Source: Bacteroidales bacterium UBA5548 (lineage in GTDB: Bacteria; Bacteroidota; Bacteroidia; Bacteroidales; UBA932). Taken from it: a stretch of 18,676 nucleotides of DNA. Location: assembly GCA_002425935.1 (NCBI GenBank), contig DINE01000010.1:1-18676 (forward strand), given 5' to 3'. Numbering within the stretch: the first letter of the stretch is position 1; each line of letters begins with the position of its first letter. The translations under genes were made by a program, and so were the position numbers. Positions 1 to 7,129 of this stretch are shown here, in pieces. A model generated the notes under the pieces. That model was given only the letters and a program-made list of their open reading frames with translations. It did no database searches and had not been told where the DNA came from.

Positions 1-141
1 TTGCCGGAGTTGAGTGATTTGGGAAGATAAAACATATTTCCTTTTTAGTCTATCGAAAATTTAAGCCTAAATATCAAATCCCCCAATTTTTGATCGTGAT
101 CCATAACATTGCCGGATTATTAGGGATAGGCATGTAAAAGT

Positions 142-173
142 AAAAGAGGGCGACACTTATGTCACCCTCTTTT
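142..173 (-). terminator. Rho-independent terminator of tRNA-Leu
   Basis: An inverted repeat pairs AAAAGAGGG (142-150) with CCCTCTTTT (165-173). After one C/A mismatch there is an inner GACA/TGTC stem (152-155 with 160-163) around a CTTA loop. On the minus strand the stem ends in a T-rich run, as expected for an intrinsic terminator just after the tRNA gene. Confidence 0.85.
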
Positions 174-178
174 CCCAG

Positions 179-262
179 TACCCGGAGCCGGGATCGAACC
201 GGCACAGCCTTGCGGCCACTGGTGTTTGAGACCAGCGCGTCTACCGATTCCGCCATCCGGGC
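179..262 (-). tRNA. tRNA-Leu (anticodon CAA)
   Basis: Read on the minus strand the gene folds as a class II tRNA. It has the acceptor arm GCCCGGA/TCCGGGT, a D-arm GCG...CGC, and an anticodon stem CTGGT/ACCAG with loop CTCAAAC, which gives anticodon CAA for UUG codons. A long variable arm (GGCC-GCAA-GGCT) is typical of leucine tRNA, and the T-arm is GCCGG-TTCGATC-CCGGC. The discriminator base is A. The 3' CCA is not encoded and must be added after transcription. The first acceptor pair appears to be G1-U72. The gene stands alone with its own promoter and terminator. Confidence 0.96.
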
Positions 263-288
263 ATTATTTTTTCGGTAAACAAGGAGTG

Positions 289-317
289 CAAAAGTAGCTA
301 AATTTTTTTAAAAACAA
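289..317 (-). promoter_or_regulatory. Bacteroidota-type promoter of tRNA-Leu
   Basis: On the minus strand TACTTTTG (296 to 289) matches the -7 consensus TAnnTTTG. A TTG (317 to 315) lies 18 bases further upstream as a -33 element. The predicted start is near 282, about 20 bases before the tRNA. Confidence 0.6.
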
Positions 318-318
318 G

Positions 319-360
319 AACCTGTGCAGCAGAAAGTATGAGCTTTCCGGTGCACAGGTT
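319..360 (-). terminator. Hairpin, likely terminator of the M16 protease transcript
   Basis: A perfect 10-bp inverted repeat pairs 319-328 (AACCTGTGCA) with 351-360 (TGCACAGGTT). An inner GAAAG/CTTTC stem (332-336 with 343-347) makes a long hairpin. On the minus strand the stem is followed by CTTGTTTTT. On the plus strand it is followed by TTTTGATTATTTTTT, so it could act in both directions. It lies about 150 bases after the M16 protease stop and abuts the tRNA-Leu promoter. Confidence 0.6.
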
Positions 361-364
361 TTGA

Positions 365-513
365 TTATTTTTTAGCAACCTGAATTTTGAGTTGCAACTT
401 CTCTCCATTACTCAGTTTTATCTGATTTGCTGTGGAGCATTATCTGAATTTCTACAGGGTTGTTATTGTACTTAAGTTGCGTTGTGTCAAAATTTGCTGA
501 TAAGGTTACACGG
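365..513 (-). pseudogene. Possible frameshifted remnant of a coding sequence
   Basis: Downstream of the M16 protease on the same strand two overlapping frames read like one protein tail broken by a frameshift. The first (stop at 408-410) includes NFDTTQLKYNNNPVEIQIML. The second, one base out of phase (stop at 365-367), includes STANQIKLSNGEKLQLKIQV. Their polar/hydrophobic alternation resembles beta strands, and both look more protein-like than typical noncoding sequence. Neither frame has a plausible start codon, so no intact gene is present. The family is not recognised. It could also be chance openness of about 37 and 24 codons. Confidence 0.25.
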
Positions 514-3324
514 TTACAGTTTTACAAGAACAGGTTTACCAAGTCCAAGTTTCTCAAGAGGCTTAAGCTGAGTGCGGGCATCACCCACAACAATAAATAC
601 CATGTCGTTGGTATTAAAGTTATTGGTAATAACTTCAAGAGCCTGCTCAAGAGTCATTTCATTAAGAATCTTCTCCTGATTTTTAACGTAGTCAAACGGC
701 ATGTTGTACTGAGAGACATTGTAAAGAACTCTTACAAGCGAACCGAGTGTCTCAAACGATGACGCCATTGCGCGTGTCAATGAGTTCTTTGTATCAGCCA
801 GCATCTCTTCGTTAAATGTACTCTTATAGTTGCCTATCAAGTCGTTAAATATCGCAACGGCTTCGGCAGTTGTGGTTGCCTGAACGCTTGAAGATGCTGT
901 GAAGTTGTTGTAAAACTTACCTGTCTCAAAGGTAGAAGATGCACCATATGTAAAACCTCTCTGCAGACGCAGGACATCAAAGAGCATTCCCTGAGAGCCT
1001 GAACCAAGTCTGTAGTTTGTAAGGAACCAAGGGTAGAATCCGGGGTTACCGTAATCCATTGCAGGCTTACTTACATATATCATTGACTGCGGTGAGCCCG
1101 GGTTGTCAACAAAATAGATTTGTCCTGTTTTTGCCGGAATACCCTGTACAGGTTCAGGAATCACAACATCTGCAGCAGCCCAGTTCTGTGCAAGAGAGGC
1201 AAGCGCTGCCTCACTACCGGCAAGGTCAATTGCTCCTGCTATATTCATGGTTGCAATTGAAGGCGAGAAGTTTGCAGCGTAAAATGCCTTTAAATCTTCC
1301 AAGGTAATGTTGTCTATGCTTTCAGGTGTTCCAAGGTGTGAAACCGCAAATGTTCCATCTTGGCCGTAAAGCAGAATGTCGCGGGTTTTGCGTGCAATGC
1401 TTCTCGGATCGGCAGAGGCCTGGCGGAGGGCCATTTTTGCCTCCTGTTTAACTCTTGCAAATGCCTGTTCGTCAAATCTTGGCTTAAGAATCATCTCTTC
1501 GGTAAGAGCCATCACCTCTTTGAAGTTCTTTGAAAGGGCAGATCCGTTTATCTCCATCCCCTCAATGTCAGATGAGATTGATATTCTGGCACCCAAAAGA
1601 CCCATTGCACTCTCCAGCTCTTCGGCTGTTTTAAGTGCAGTTCCTTCGTTCATAAGGCGTGCATTAAGATATGCAAGACCTTTCTTGCCCTGAGGGTCAA
1701 GAAGTGAGCCACCTTTAAGGCTTATTGTGAATTGAATTACAGGTAATTCGCTTTGAGTAATTCCATAAACCTCCATTCCGTTTGCAAGCTTAGACTTCCA
1801 GATTGCCGGGATGGTTATTGAAGGAGTATTTGGCAGATAGTCAGGCTCTACGGAGCGGTCTATTGCAGATGGAGTTCTCTCATACTCATCGTCAACTATT
1901 TTGCCTCCCTGAGACTTCAGTTGCTGATCCTCAACTTTTTCGACTGTTACTTCGGCCATTCTTGAATCATTAACTGCAAGAGTAGCCTGACCTTGAGGAA
2001 CAACGCTCAGAACAAGGTGGTTTTTACCCTTGAAATATTTTTCGTACACAGATTTAACATCTTGTGCAGTAACCTTCTGAAACATCTCAAGCTCCTTCAG
2101 AGACTTCATTGGCGAACCTCCAAATTCGTTATCGCGAGCCATCATAAGGGCCTTACCCATAACGCTGCTAAGGCGGTTTAGCAGGTTAACCTCCTGCATA
2201 ACCTTAAGTTTCTGCAGCTCCTGTTCATTAACGCCCTCAGATTCAAACCTTGCAAATGCCTCATCAATTGCGGCATATACATCGTTAAGGTTTACTCCTT
2301 CAAATGTTCTGACAGATATCTGAGTCTGGCCTGCAATCTCTCTTGACATGCTAAATGCATTAACAGATGGTGCAAGCCTCTTCTCCTCAACAATAACCTT
2401 GTAAAGCGGAGATGTTTTGCTCCCCGCAAAAAGTGATGCAAACGCCGAAAGGGCATAAGAGTCCGGATGATACTGCTCAACTGTAGGGTAGTTTACAGAT
2501 AACTGAGGAAGTTTTGCGTATGCATCTTCCCACATCACACTCTTAGTGCTTTCGAGAACTGCCGGTGCAGGCTGAGGCTTCTCAACCGGATTTCCTGCAG
2601 GGATCTCTGCAAAATATTTATTTATAAGCTCTTTTGCCAGTTTAGCATCAAAGTCGCCTGTAAGAACAAGTGTTGCATTGTTTGGAACATAGTATGTGTG
2701 ATAGAACTCCTTTACATCGTCAAGAGTAGCGCTGCGGAGGTCTGCAATCTCACCGATAGTGGTCCAGCTGTATGGGTGACCCTGAGGGTAAAGCTCTTTG
2801 GCCACTATGATGCTTGATTGACCATATGGCTGGCTGTCGTAGTTCTGACGCTTCTCGTTTGAAACAATATCGATCTCTCTTTCAAGACCACTTTGGGTAA
2901 CGGTGTTGATAAAGTAACCCATTCTGTCTGCCTCCATCCAGAGGATCTTCTCCAGTGCATCGCGGGGAACGGCTTCGTAGTAGTTGGTGCCGTCTGTGTT
3001 AGTTGATCCGTTAAATGTTCCTCCCATTTTGGCAATTTTCTGGAAGAATGCATTTCTCGGAAGATTTTCTGAACGTTGGAAAAGCATATGCTCAAAGAAG
3101 TGAGCAAACCCTGTTTTGCCCGGCTTTTCACGGCCCGAACCAACATGGTACTGAATTGCAAGGGCTACAATAGGGTCTGAATGGTCCTGATGAAGAACAA
3201 CTTTGAGACCATTGTCAAGAGTGTACTGTTCAAAGGCGATATTAACGCCTGCCTCTTTTGGCGTACATGAGTACAGCACAAGCAGAATAACCGGCAACAA
3301 AAGTGTGCGGAATAAATTTTTCAT
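514..3324 (-). CDS. M16 family zinc metallopeptidase, double-domain lipoprotein
   Basis: This 936-residue protein is an insulinase/pitrilysin-type peptidase, which degrades peptides inside a clamshell chamber. The N-terminus is a lipoprotein signal with lipobox LYSC (Cys20), so it should be anchored in the periplasm or at the outer membrane. The inverted zinc motif HFFEH is at residues 75-79, and the third ligand is probably Glu157 in SNEKR. The typical sequence NGSTNTDGTNYYEAVP follows the motif. The C-terminal half (from about residue 510, with KLANGMEVYGITQSELPV) is a second M16 domain without the zinc motif, as is usual for the fused members. The length is normal for Bacteroidota double-domain homologues. 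The ATG at 3324 begins the signal peptide. It is transcribed away from the B12 uptake unit. Its substrates are unknown. Confidence 0.93.
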   Translation of the reverse strand: MKNLFRTLLLPVILLVLYSCTPKEAGVNIAFEQYTLDNGLKVVLHQDHSDPIVALAIQYHVGSGREKPGKTGFAHFFEHMLFQRSENLPRNAFFQKIAKMGGTFNGSTNTDGTNYYEAVPRDALEKILWMEADRMGYFINTVTQSGLEREIDIVSNEKRQNYDSQPYGQSSIIVAKELYPQGHPYSWTTIGEIADLRSATLDDVKEFYHTYYVPNNATLVLTGDFDAKLAKELINKYFAEIPAGNPVEKPQPAPAVLESTKSVMWEDAYAKLPQLSVNYPTVEQYHPDSYALSAFASLFAGSKTSPLYKVIVEEKRLAPSVNAFSMSREIAGQTQISVRTFEGVNLNDVYAAIDEAFARFESEGVNEQELQKLKVMQEVNLLNRLSSVMGKALMMARDNEFGGSPMKSLKELEMFQKVTAQDVKSVYEKYFKGKNHLVLSVVPQGQATLAVNDSRMAEVTVEKVEDQQLKSQGGKIVDDEYERTPSAIDRSVEPDYLPNTPSITIPAIWKSKLANGMEVYGITQSELPVIQFTISLKGGSLLDPQGKKGLAYLNARLMNEGTALKTAEELESAMGLLGARISISSDIEGMEINGSALSKNFKEVMALTEEMILKPRFDEQAFARVKQEAKMALRQASADPRSIARKTRDILLYGQDGTFAVSHLGTPESIDNITLEDLKAFYAANFSPSIATMNIAGAIDLAGSEAALASLAQNWAAADVVIPEPVQGIPAKTGQIYFVDNPGSPQSMIYVSKPAMDYGNPGFYPWFLTNYRLGSGSQGMLFDVLRLQRGFTYGASSTFETGKFYNNFTASSSVQATTTAEAVAIFNDLIGNYKSTFNEEMLADTKNSLTRAMASSFETLGSLVRVLYNVSQYNMPFDYVKNQEKILNEMTLEQALEVITNNFNTNDMVFIVVGDARTQLKPLEKLGLGKPVLVKL

Positions 3325-3421
3325 AGGTTTTATTGATTAGGATTTTTATTTAGGATGATACAATTAGACATAAAAAAAGGGTGCAGGTTTAAAGTTAGAA
3401 ATGAAAAATAAAGTTAAATAA

Positions 3422-3455
3422 TTTGGTTTATATAAAAAGAATTCATTTACCTTTG
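3422..3455 (+). promoter_or_regulatory. Promoter of the cobalamin-regulated uptake unit
   Basis: TACCTTTG at 3448-3455 is a full match to the -7 consensus TAnnTTTG. TTTG at 3422-3425 is a possible -33 element, with a 22-bp gap. The predicted start near 3462 falls just before the conserved riboswitch core, as expected for a riboswitch leader. Confidence 0.6.
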
Positions 3456-3459
3456 TCAT

Positions 3460-3605
3460 GTTCAAAGTTAAGGGAACTCCGTGAAATCCGGAGACAGTAC
3501 CCGCTGCTGTGATGCTTACCCGAACGGGTTGTCCGCATTCAAAGCCACTGCCGTAAAAGGCGGGAAGGTGACGGACATAAAAGCTAAGTCAGAAGACCTG
3601 CTTGG
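3460..3605 (+). promoter_or_regulatory. Cobalamin (adenosylcobalamin-class) riboswitch
   Basis: The leader contains the conserved cobalamin aptamer blocks in order. An AAGGGAA segment is followed by a CTCCG...CGGAG hairpin, ACAG-TACCCGCTG-CTGT (stem-loop 5), GCCACTG (3544-3550), CGGGAAGGTG (3561-3570) and the B12 box AAGTCAGAAGACCTGC (3586-3601). It precedes a TonB-dependent receptor by about 45 bases. Cobalamin binding is expected to lower expression of the two downstream genes. No strong terminator with a T-run lies between the aptamer and the ATG, which favours control of translation. The intergenic stretch 3325-3646 is otherwise AT-rich, and I see no further gene in it. Confidence 0.95.
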
Positions 3606-3646
3606 AATATTTTATTAACAATCGGACTTTCGGGAGATAGGGCGCG

Positions 3647-5590
3647 ATGCACAAATTTTATGCATTTTTTATAGTTTCGTTTTTGTATGTTTCAGGAGTG
3701 GTACCTGATGCACACAGCTCTCTTTTTGCTCAAACCCGTAAGGATACAACACAAAGAGTAACTCTTGATTCAGTTACAATTACAACAGATACAAGGAGGG
3801 CTCCTCTGCCGGGAAGGATCTTTGCAGTAGGCTCTCATGTTATCTCTTCTACTTCGGCCTCCATTGCAGAGTCGGCAATGAGTTCGCTGGCCGATTTTTT
3901 CAAGGCAGAGAGTGCTGTCTATCTCAAAGAGTACGGAAAGGGTATGTCCTCATTTATCTCTGTAAGAGGCACCTCCTCATCACACACCACAGTATCGTGG
4001 AACGGAATGAGTCTGGCGATTCCTACTATGGGACAGACCGATCTTTCGCATGTCCCGGTCTATTTCTTTGACCGAATGGATCTGCACATTGGCGGAAACT
4101 CTACTCTTTACGGCGATGGCAGTATTGGAGGCAATATCTCACTTGGCACAAAACCTCTCTGGAAAGAGGGGGTGAGCGGAGATCTGACTTTATCGGCAGG
4201 GAGTTATGCTTCGCTATTTACAGGTGCAACCCTGAGGTATGCCAACAGTAAAACAGAGAGCCGGACAAGCCTATTCAGAGCATCGGCAACCAACAGATTT
4301 GCTTTTGAAAACAACACAAAAATTGGGAAACCAATTGAATACCTGAATAATGCGGGGTATGAAAATTATGGGGCGCTACAGGAGATTTACCGTAAAACAG
4401 GTAAAAATTCATTATTGAATTTTAACCTTTGGTACCTTGACTTTAGCAGAGAGATACAACCCTCTGTTGCTTTGAATGACAGGCCGGAAACATACGCCTC
4501 TATCTTCGACAAAAACTTCAGAACATCCCTTTCGTTTAGCGGAGAGGGCTCAACAATCTCATATGCAGCAAGACTCTCCTATGCATACGACCATGAGAGA
4601 TATAAAGAGGATTTAATTGCAGCATCTCGGTTTCTGGCATCTGCAGAGGCAGGTTATTCAACACCATCCGGCAAAATTAATATTAAAGGAGGGCTCTCGG
4701 CAGAGCATATTGTTCCTAACGTAGACTCTTATGCCGACTCCGTAACCGAACAGAGGAGCTATATCTACCTGCTTGCCAGAGCGGTACCGCATGATAAGCT
4801 GATTCTGTCGGCAGGGATAAGATACGGAGTGGTCACCGGCAGCGATGTTCCTTTAATGCCATCATTTGATATACTGTTTATACCACTCAAAACTAACAAC
4901 ACACAGCTCTCTCTCAGGGCAGCTGCATCGGGCGGCAGTAAAGTGCCATCGCTCAACGACAGGTACTGGGGAGGAGTACACTCATACCTTAAGAGCGAAT
5001 CTTCAAGAACTGCCGAGAGCGGATTAAACCTCTCATGGTTCAGAGGGCGCACTTCGCTTGACCTGTTTGTGACTGTTTACGCAAGCGAAGTTCAGGACTG
5101 GATAAGGTGGCTCCCTGCGGGAAGTGTGTGGAGGCCACAGAATGTCCCTGAGGTAAGGTCAAGGGGCGGGGAGGCCGGTCTGATGTTTACTGCATCTCTT
5201 GGTGAATGGAATTTAAGGAGTGGCTTTAACTATAACAATACCAATGTGGTAATGAAAAAGAGCCTGCGTCCAGAAGACCCCTCTGTTGGACATCAGCTGG
5301 CATATCAGCCAAAGCACTCACTGAGAGCATCTTTTACTGCAGATAAAGAGCCATTTTCACTCTTTGTCAGGGTGGCATACACCGGCGGCAGAACTACTCT
5401 GGATATCTTCGACAAGCTACCGGCATACACTCTGACAGACATTGGGGCATCGGTAAAGATCAAATTACACAATTATAATTTTTCTATTAACGCAACTATC
5501 CTAAACCTGTTTGACACCAGCTACCAGAATGTAAAATTCTATGCAATGCCCAAAAGGCATGGTCAGGTGTCAGTCAGATGGAATTTTTAA
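3647..5590 (+). CDS. btuB: BtuB-like TonB-dependent corrinoid receptor
   Basis: This 647-residue protein is an outer-membrane beta barrel with a plug that imports its ligand using TonB energy. A signal peptide ends near SLFAQ (about residue 29). A TonB-box-like segment LDSVTIT spans 40-46. The plug domain (about 60-170) includes the ISVRGTSSSHTTVSWNGM stretch and the YGDGSIGGNISLG segment. The rest is barrel-like, and the protein ends in an aromatic residue (VSVRWNF). The assignment to vitamin B12 or related corrinoids rests on the cobalamin riboswitch directly upstream and the BtuG-like lipoprotein downstream, not on the barrel sequence alone. A GGAG at 3633-3636 could serve as a ribosome site. 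The size is close to that of small BtuB proteins. The exact ligand (cobalamin, cobinamide or other) is not determinable here. Confidence 0.9.
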   Translation: MHKFYAFFIVSFLYVSGVVPDAHSSLFAQTRKDTTQRVTLDSVTITTDTRRAPLPGRIFAVGSHVISSTSASIAESAMSSLADFFKAESAVYLKEYGKGMSSFISVRGTSSSHTTVSWNGMSLAIPTMGQTDLSHVPVYFFDRMDLHIGGNSTLYGDGSIGGNISLGTKPLWKEGVSGDLTLSAGSYASLFTGATLRYANSKTESRTSLFRASATNRFAFENNTKIGKPIEYLNNAGYENYGALQEIYRKTGKNSLLNFNLWYLDFSREIQPSVALNDRPETYASIFDKNFRTSLSFSGEGSTISYAARLSYAYDHERYKEDLIAASRFLASAEAGYSTPSGKINIKGGLSAEHIVPNVDSYADSVTEQRSYIYLLARAVPHDKLILSAGIRYGVVTGSDVPLMPSFDILFIPLKTNNTQLSLRAAASGGSKVPSLNDRYWGGVHSYLKSESSRTAESGLNLSWFRGRTSLDLFVTVYASEVQDWIRWLPAGSVWRPQNVPEVRSRGGEAGLMFTASLGEWNLRSGFNYNNTNVVMKKSLRPEDPSVGHQLAYQPKHSLRASFTADKEPFSLFVRVAYTGGRTTLDIFDKLPAYTLTDIGASVKIKLHNYNFSINATILNLFDTSYQNVKFYAMPKRHGQVSVRWNF

Positions 5591-5604
5591 ACTATTTAAC
5601 TGAT

Positions 5605-6684
5605 ATGAAAAGACATTTTAAATTAGGACTCATCGGACTCCTTGCATCCATCGCACTCTTCTCTTGTTCTAAAGATGATAACCCGGTAATTGTTCAGCCG
5701 GAAAAGAGGGTAATTGTAATTAACCAGGGAAACTTCACGGAGCACTCTGCGAGTCTCTCGGTTTATGATGAGGTTACAGGCACTGTTCAAAACAGGGCTT
5801 ATGAAAGCGCAAACGGAGTCTCAATAGGGGCCACAATCATATCAGGAACAATTTCAACACAGGGGAGAGCATATCTGGTATGTAACAATCCGGATAAAAT
5901 CGAGATTATTGATGCCAAGACCCTGAAAGTGGCTGAGAGTCCGCTGACTCTTGGGCTTGAATCACCAAGAAATGCAATCGTATATCAAAACAGAATTTAT
6001 GTTTCAAACTGGGGTTACGAATACATTGTCAACTCATTCGGATTCTGGGAGTTCAATAAGTCGTATGTTGCTGTTTACGACTTGAATACCAAGGCGTTTA
6101 TCAAGAAGGTGCTGGTAGGTACCGATGCAGAAGGTATGGTTATTGCCAATTCAAAGCTGTTTGTGGCGGTTAAAGAGGGTGTTGCGGTTGTTGATATTGC
6201 CGGTGACAATATGACTCTGTTTACAACCATTAAGCCTGCCGGCATTAACGGAGGGGCCAAATACATCACATTTGACCGCAATTCCAAGCTGTGGGCCTCT
6301 TTCCCGGAAAAGGGAGTTGTTCAGATAGACCCGCTTACAATGAGTGTTATGAGCTCTGTTACTGTTCCTGTTGATGCAATGGACGGCTATATAACATCTG
6401 ACGTTTACGGAGAGAAGATTCTCACCTATAATACAACATTTAATTCATCTTATATGCCCGAAGAGGCCGGTATCTATTCGGTAGATGTGAGTTCAAAGAG
6501 TGTTTCAAAAATCTTTTCGGGCATATATTTTTACGGTGTGGGAGTGAGCCCCTTTACAGGAAGTGTTTTCACTGCAGAGGTCAGCTTCACCTCAAACTCG
6601 CTGATGAAGGTATTTGGCATTGACGGTACTCAAAAAGGATCCGCCACAACAGGTGTAGGAACCTGCCGTTATCTCTTCTATTGA
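5605..6684 (+). CDS. btuG: BtuG-like beta-propeller surface lipoprotein (YncE/DUF5074 type)
   Basis: This 359-residue lipoprotein begins 14 bases after the receptor stop and should share its riboswitch-controlled mRNA. The start at 5605 is preferred over the in-frame ATG at 5578, because it begins the signal peptide MKRHFKLGLIGLLASIALFSC (Cys21) and avoids overlap. The mature N-terminus CSKDDNP resembles the acidic export signal that places Bacteroidota lipoproteins on the cell surface. The body has repeated beta-propeller units such as RAYLVCNNPDKIEIIDAKTL and RIYVSNWG, typical of YncE-like proteins. In Bacteroides, BtuG is a seven-bladed propeller that captures cobalamin and cobinamide with very high affinity and hands them to BtuB. 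Gene order and fold support that role here; the sequence alone does not show binding residues. Confidence 0.8.
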   Translation: MKRHFKLGLIGLLASIALFSCSKDDNPVIVQPEKRVIVINQGNFTEHSASLSVYDEVTGTVQNRAYESANGVSIGATIISGTISTQGRAYLVCNNPDKIEIIDAKTLKVAESPLTLGLESPRNAIVYQNRIYVSNWGYEYIVNSFGFWEFNKSYVAVYDLNTKAFIKKVLVGTDAEGMVIANSKLFVAVKEGVAVVDIAGDNMTLFTTIKPAGINGGAKYITFDRNSKLWASFPEKGVVQIDPLTMSVMSSVTVPVDAMDGYITSDVYGEKILTYNTTFNSSYMPEEAGIYSVDVSSKSVSKIFSGIYFYGVGVSPFTGSVFTAEVSFTSNSLMKVFGIDGTQKGSATTGVGTCRYLFY

Positions 6685-6697
6685 TTTTGCGGAGGGA

Positions 6698-7108
6698 TTA
6701 CTCCGGGAGGATAAAGGTGATATTCTTGATAATGTCGGGATGGATACTGTTTGCAACAGGACAGGTCTTTACTGCGGTCTCAATGAATCTCATCTCCCTT
6801 TCGGAGTAGTCATTTCTCGGCAGATAGATCTCCAGCTTAAGTTCGGCAACTCTCCTTGGATTTGAAGCCATAATCTTCTCTGTCTCAATTCTGGTGCCGT
6901 CAACAGAAAAGCCGTGAGCCTGAGCAGAGATTCCCATAATTGTAAGAATGCAGGAACCCAGAGAGGTTGCAAACAGATCGGTGGGAGAGAACATCTCTCC
7001 TTTGCCGTTATTATCCTCCGGAGCCTCTGTCATAATTTTGCTGCCCGACTTAAGATGTTCTGCCTCTGTCTTGAGGTCTCCTATGTAAAATGTTCTGATT
7101 TTTGTCAT
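6698..7108 (-). CDS. OsmC-family peroxide-reducing protein
   Basis: This 136-residue protein belongs to the OsmC/Ohr fold family, whose members reduce organic or other peroxides through two cysteines. The two expected cysteines are Cys53 in TSLGSC and Cys116 in VKTCPVANS. The segment MFSPTDLFATSLGSC is the usual family signature. The central part (IMASNPRRVAELKLEIYLP) matches the OsmC/YhfA-like subgroup. No signal peptide is seen, so it should be cytosolic. It lies 21 bases after miaB on the same strand and is probably cotranscribed with it. It converges with the BtuG-like gene with only 13 bases between the stop codons. The exact substrate is unknown. Confidence 0.9.
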   Translation of the reverse strand: MTKIRTFYIGDLKTEAEHLKSGSKIMTEAPEDNNGKGEMFSPTDLFATSLGSCILTIMGISAQAHGFSVDGTRIETEKIMASNPRRVAELKLEIYLPRNDYSEREMRFIETAVKTCPVANSIHPDIIKNITFILPE

Positions 7109-7129
7109 AATATTTTATATTTTAATAAT

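Noticed and set aside
1..30. Possible C-terminal end of a plus-strand gene (LPELSDLGR, stop at 28-30).
   Set aside because: Only nine codons are open at the window edge, too short to support a gene.
190..220. Sigma-54-like GGCAC...TTGC on the plus strand.
   Set aside because: The GG to GC spacing is one base short and the match lies inside tRNA-Leu. I saw no convincing -24/-12 promoter in the window.
460..762. Plus-strand open frame of 100 codons.
   Set aside because: It is antisense to the end of the M16 protease, with low-complexity composition and no recognised domain.
2805..3161. Minus-strand open frame of 118 codons inside the M16 protease.
   Set aside because: It lies in another frame of a clearly coding region that carries the zinc motif in the main frame.
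3463..3470. TAACTTTG on the minus strand as a promoter for the M16 protease.
   Set aside because: It lies inside the riboswitch leader, has no -33 partner and would give a leader of over 130 bases. It is possible but not supported.
5578..5604. Longer BtuG-like protein with an ATG at 5578.
   Set aside because: It overlaps the receptor stop and places nine residues before a complete lipoprotein signal peptide.
6690..6705. CGGAG/CTCCG hairpin between the BtuG-like and OsmC genes.
   Set aside because: Only five base pairs and no T-run on either side, so it is not supported as a terminator.
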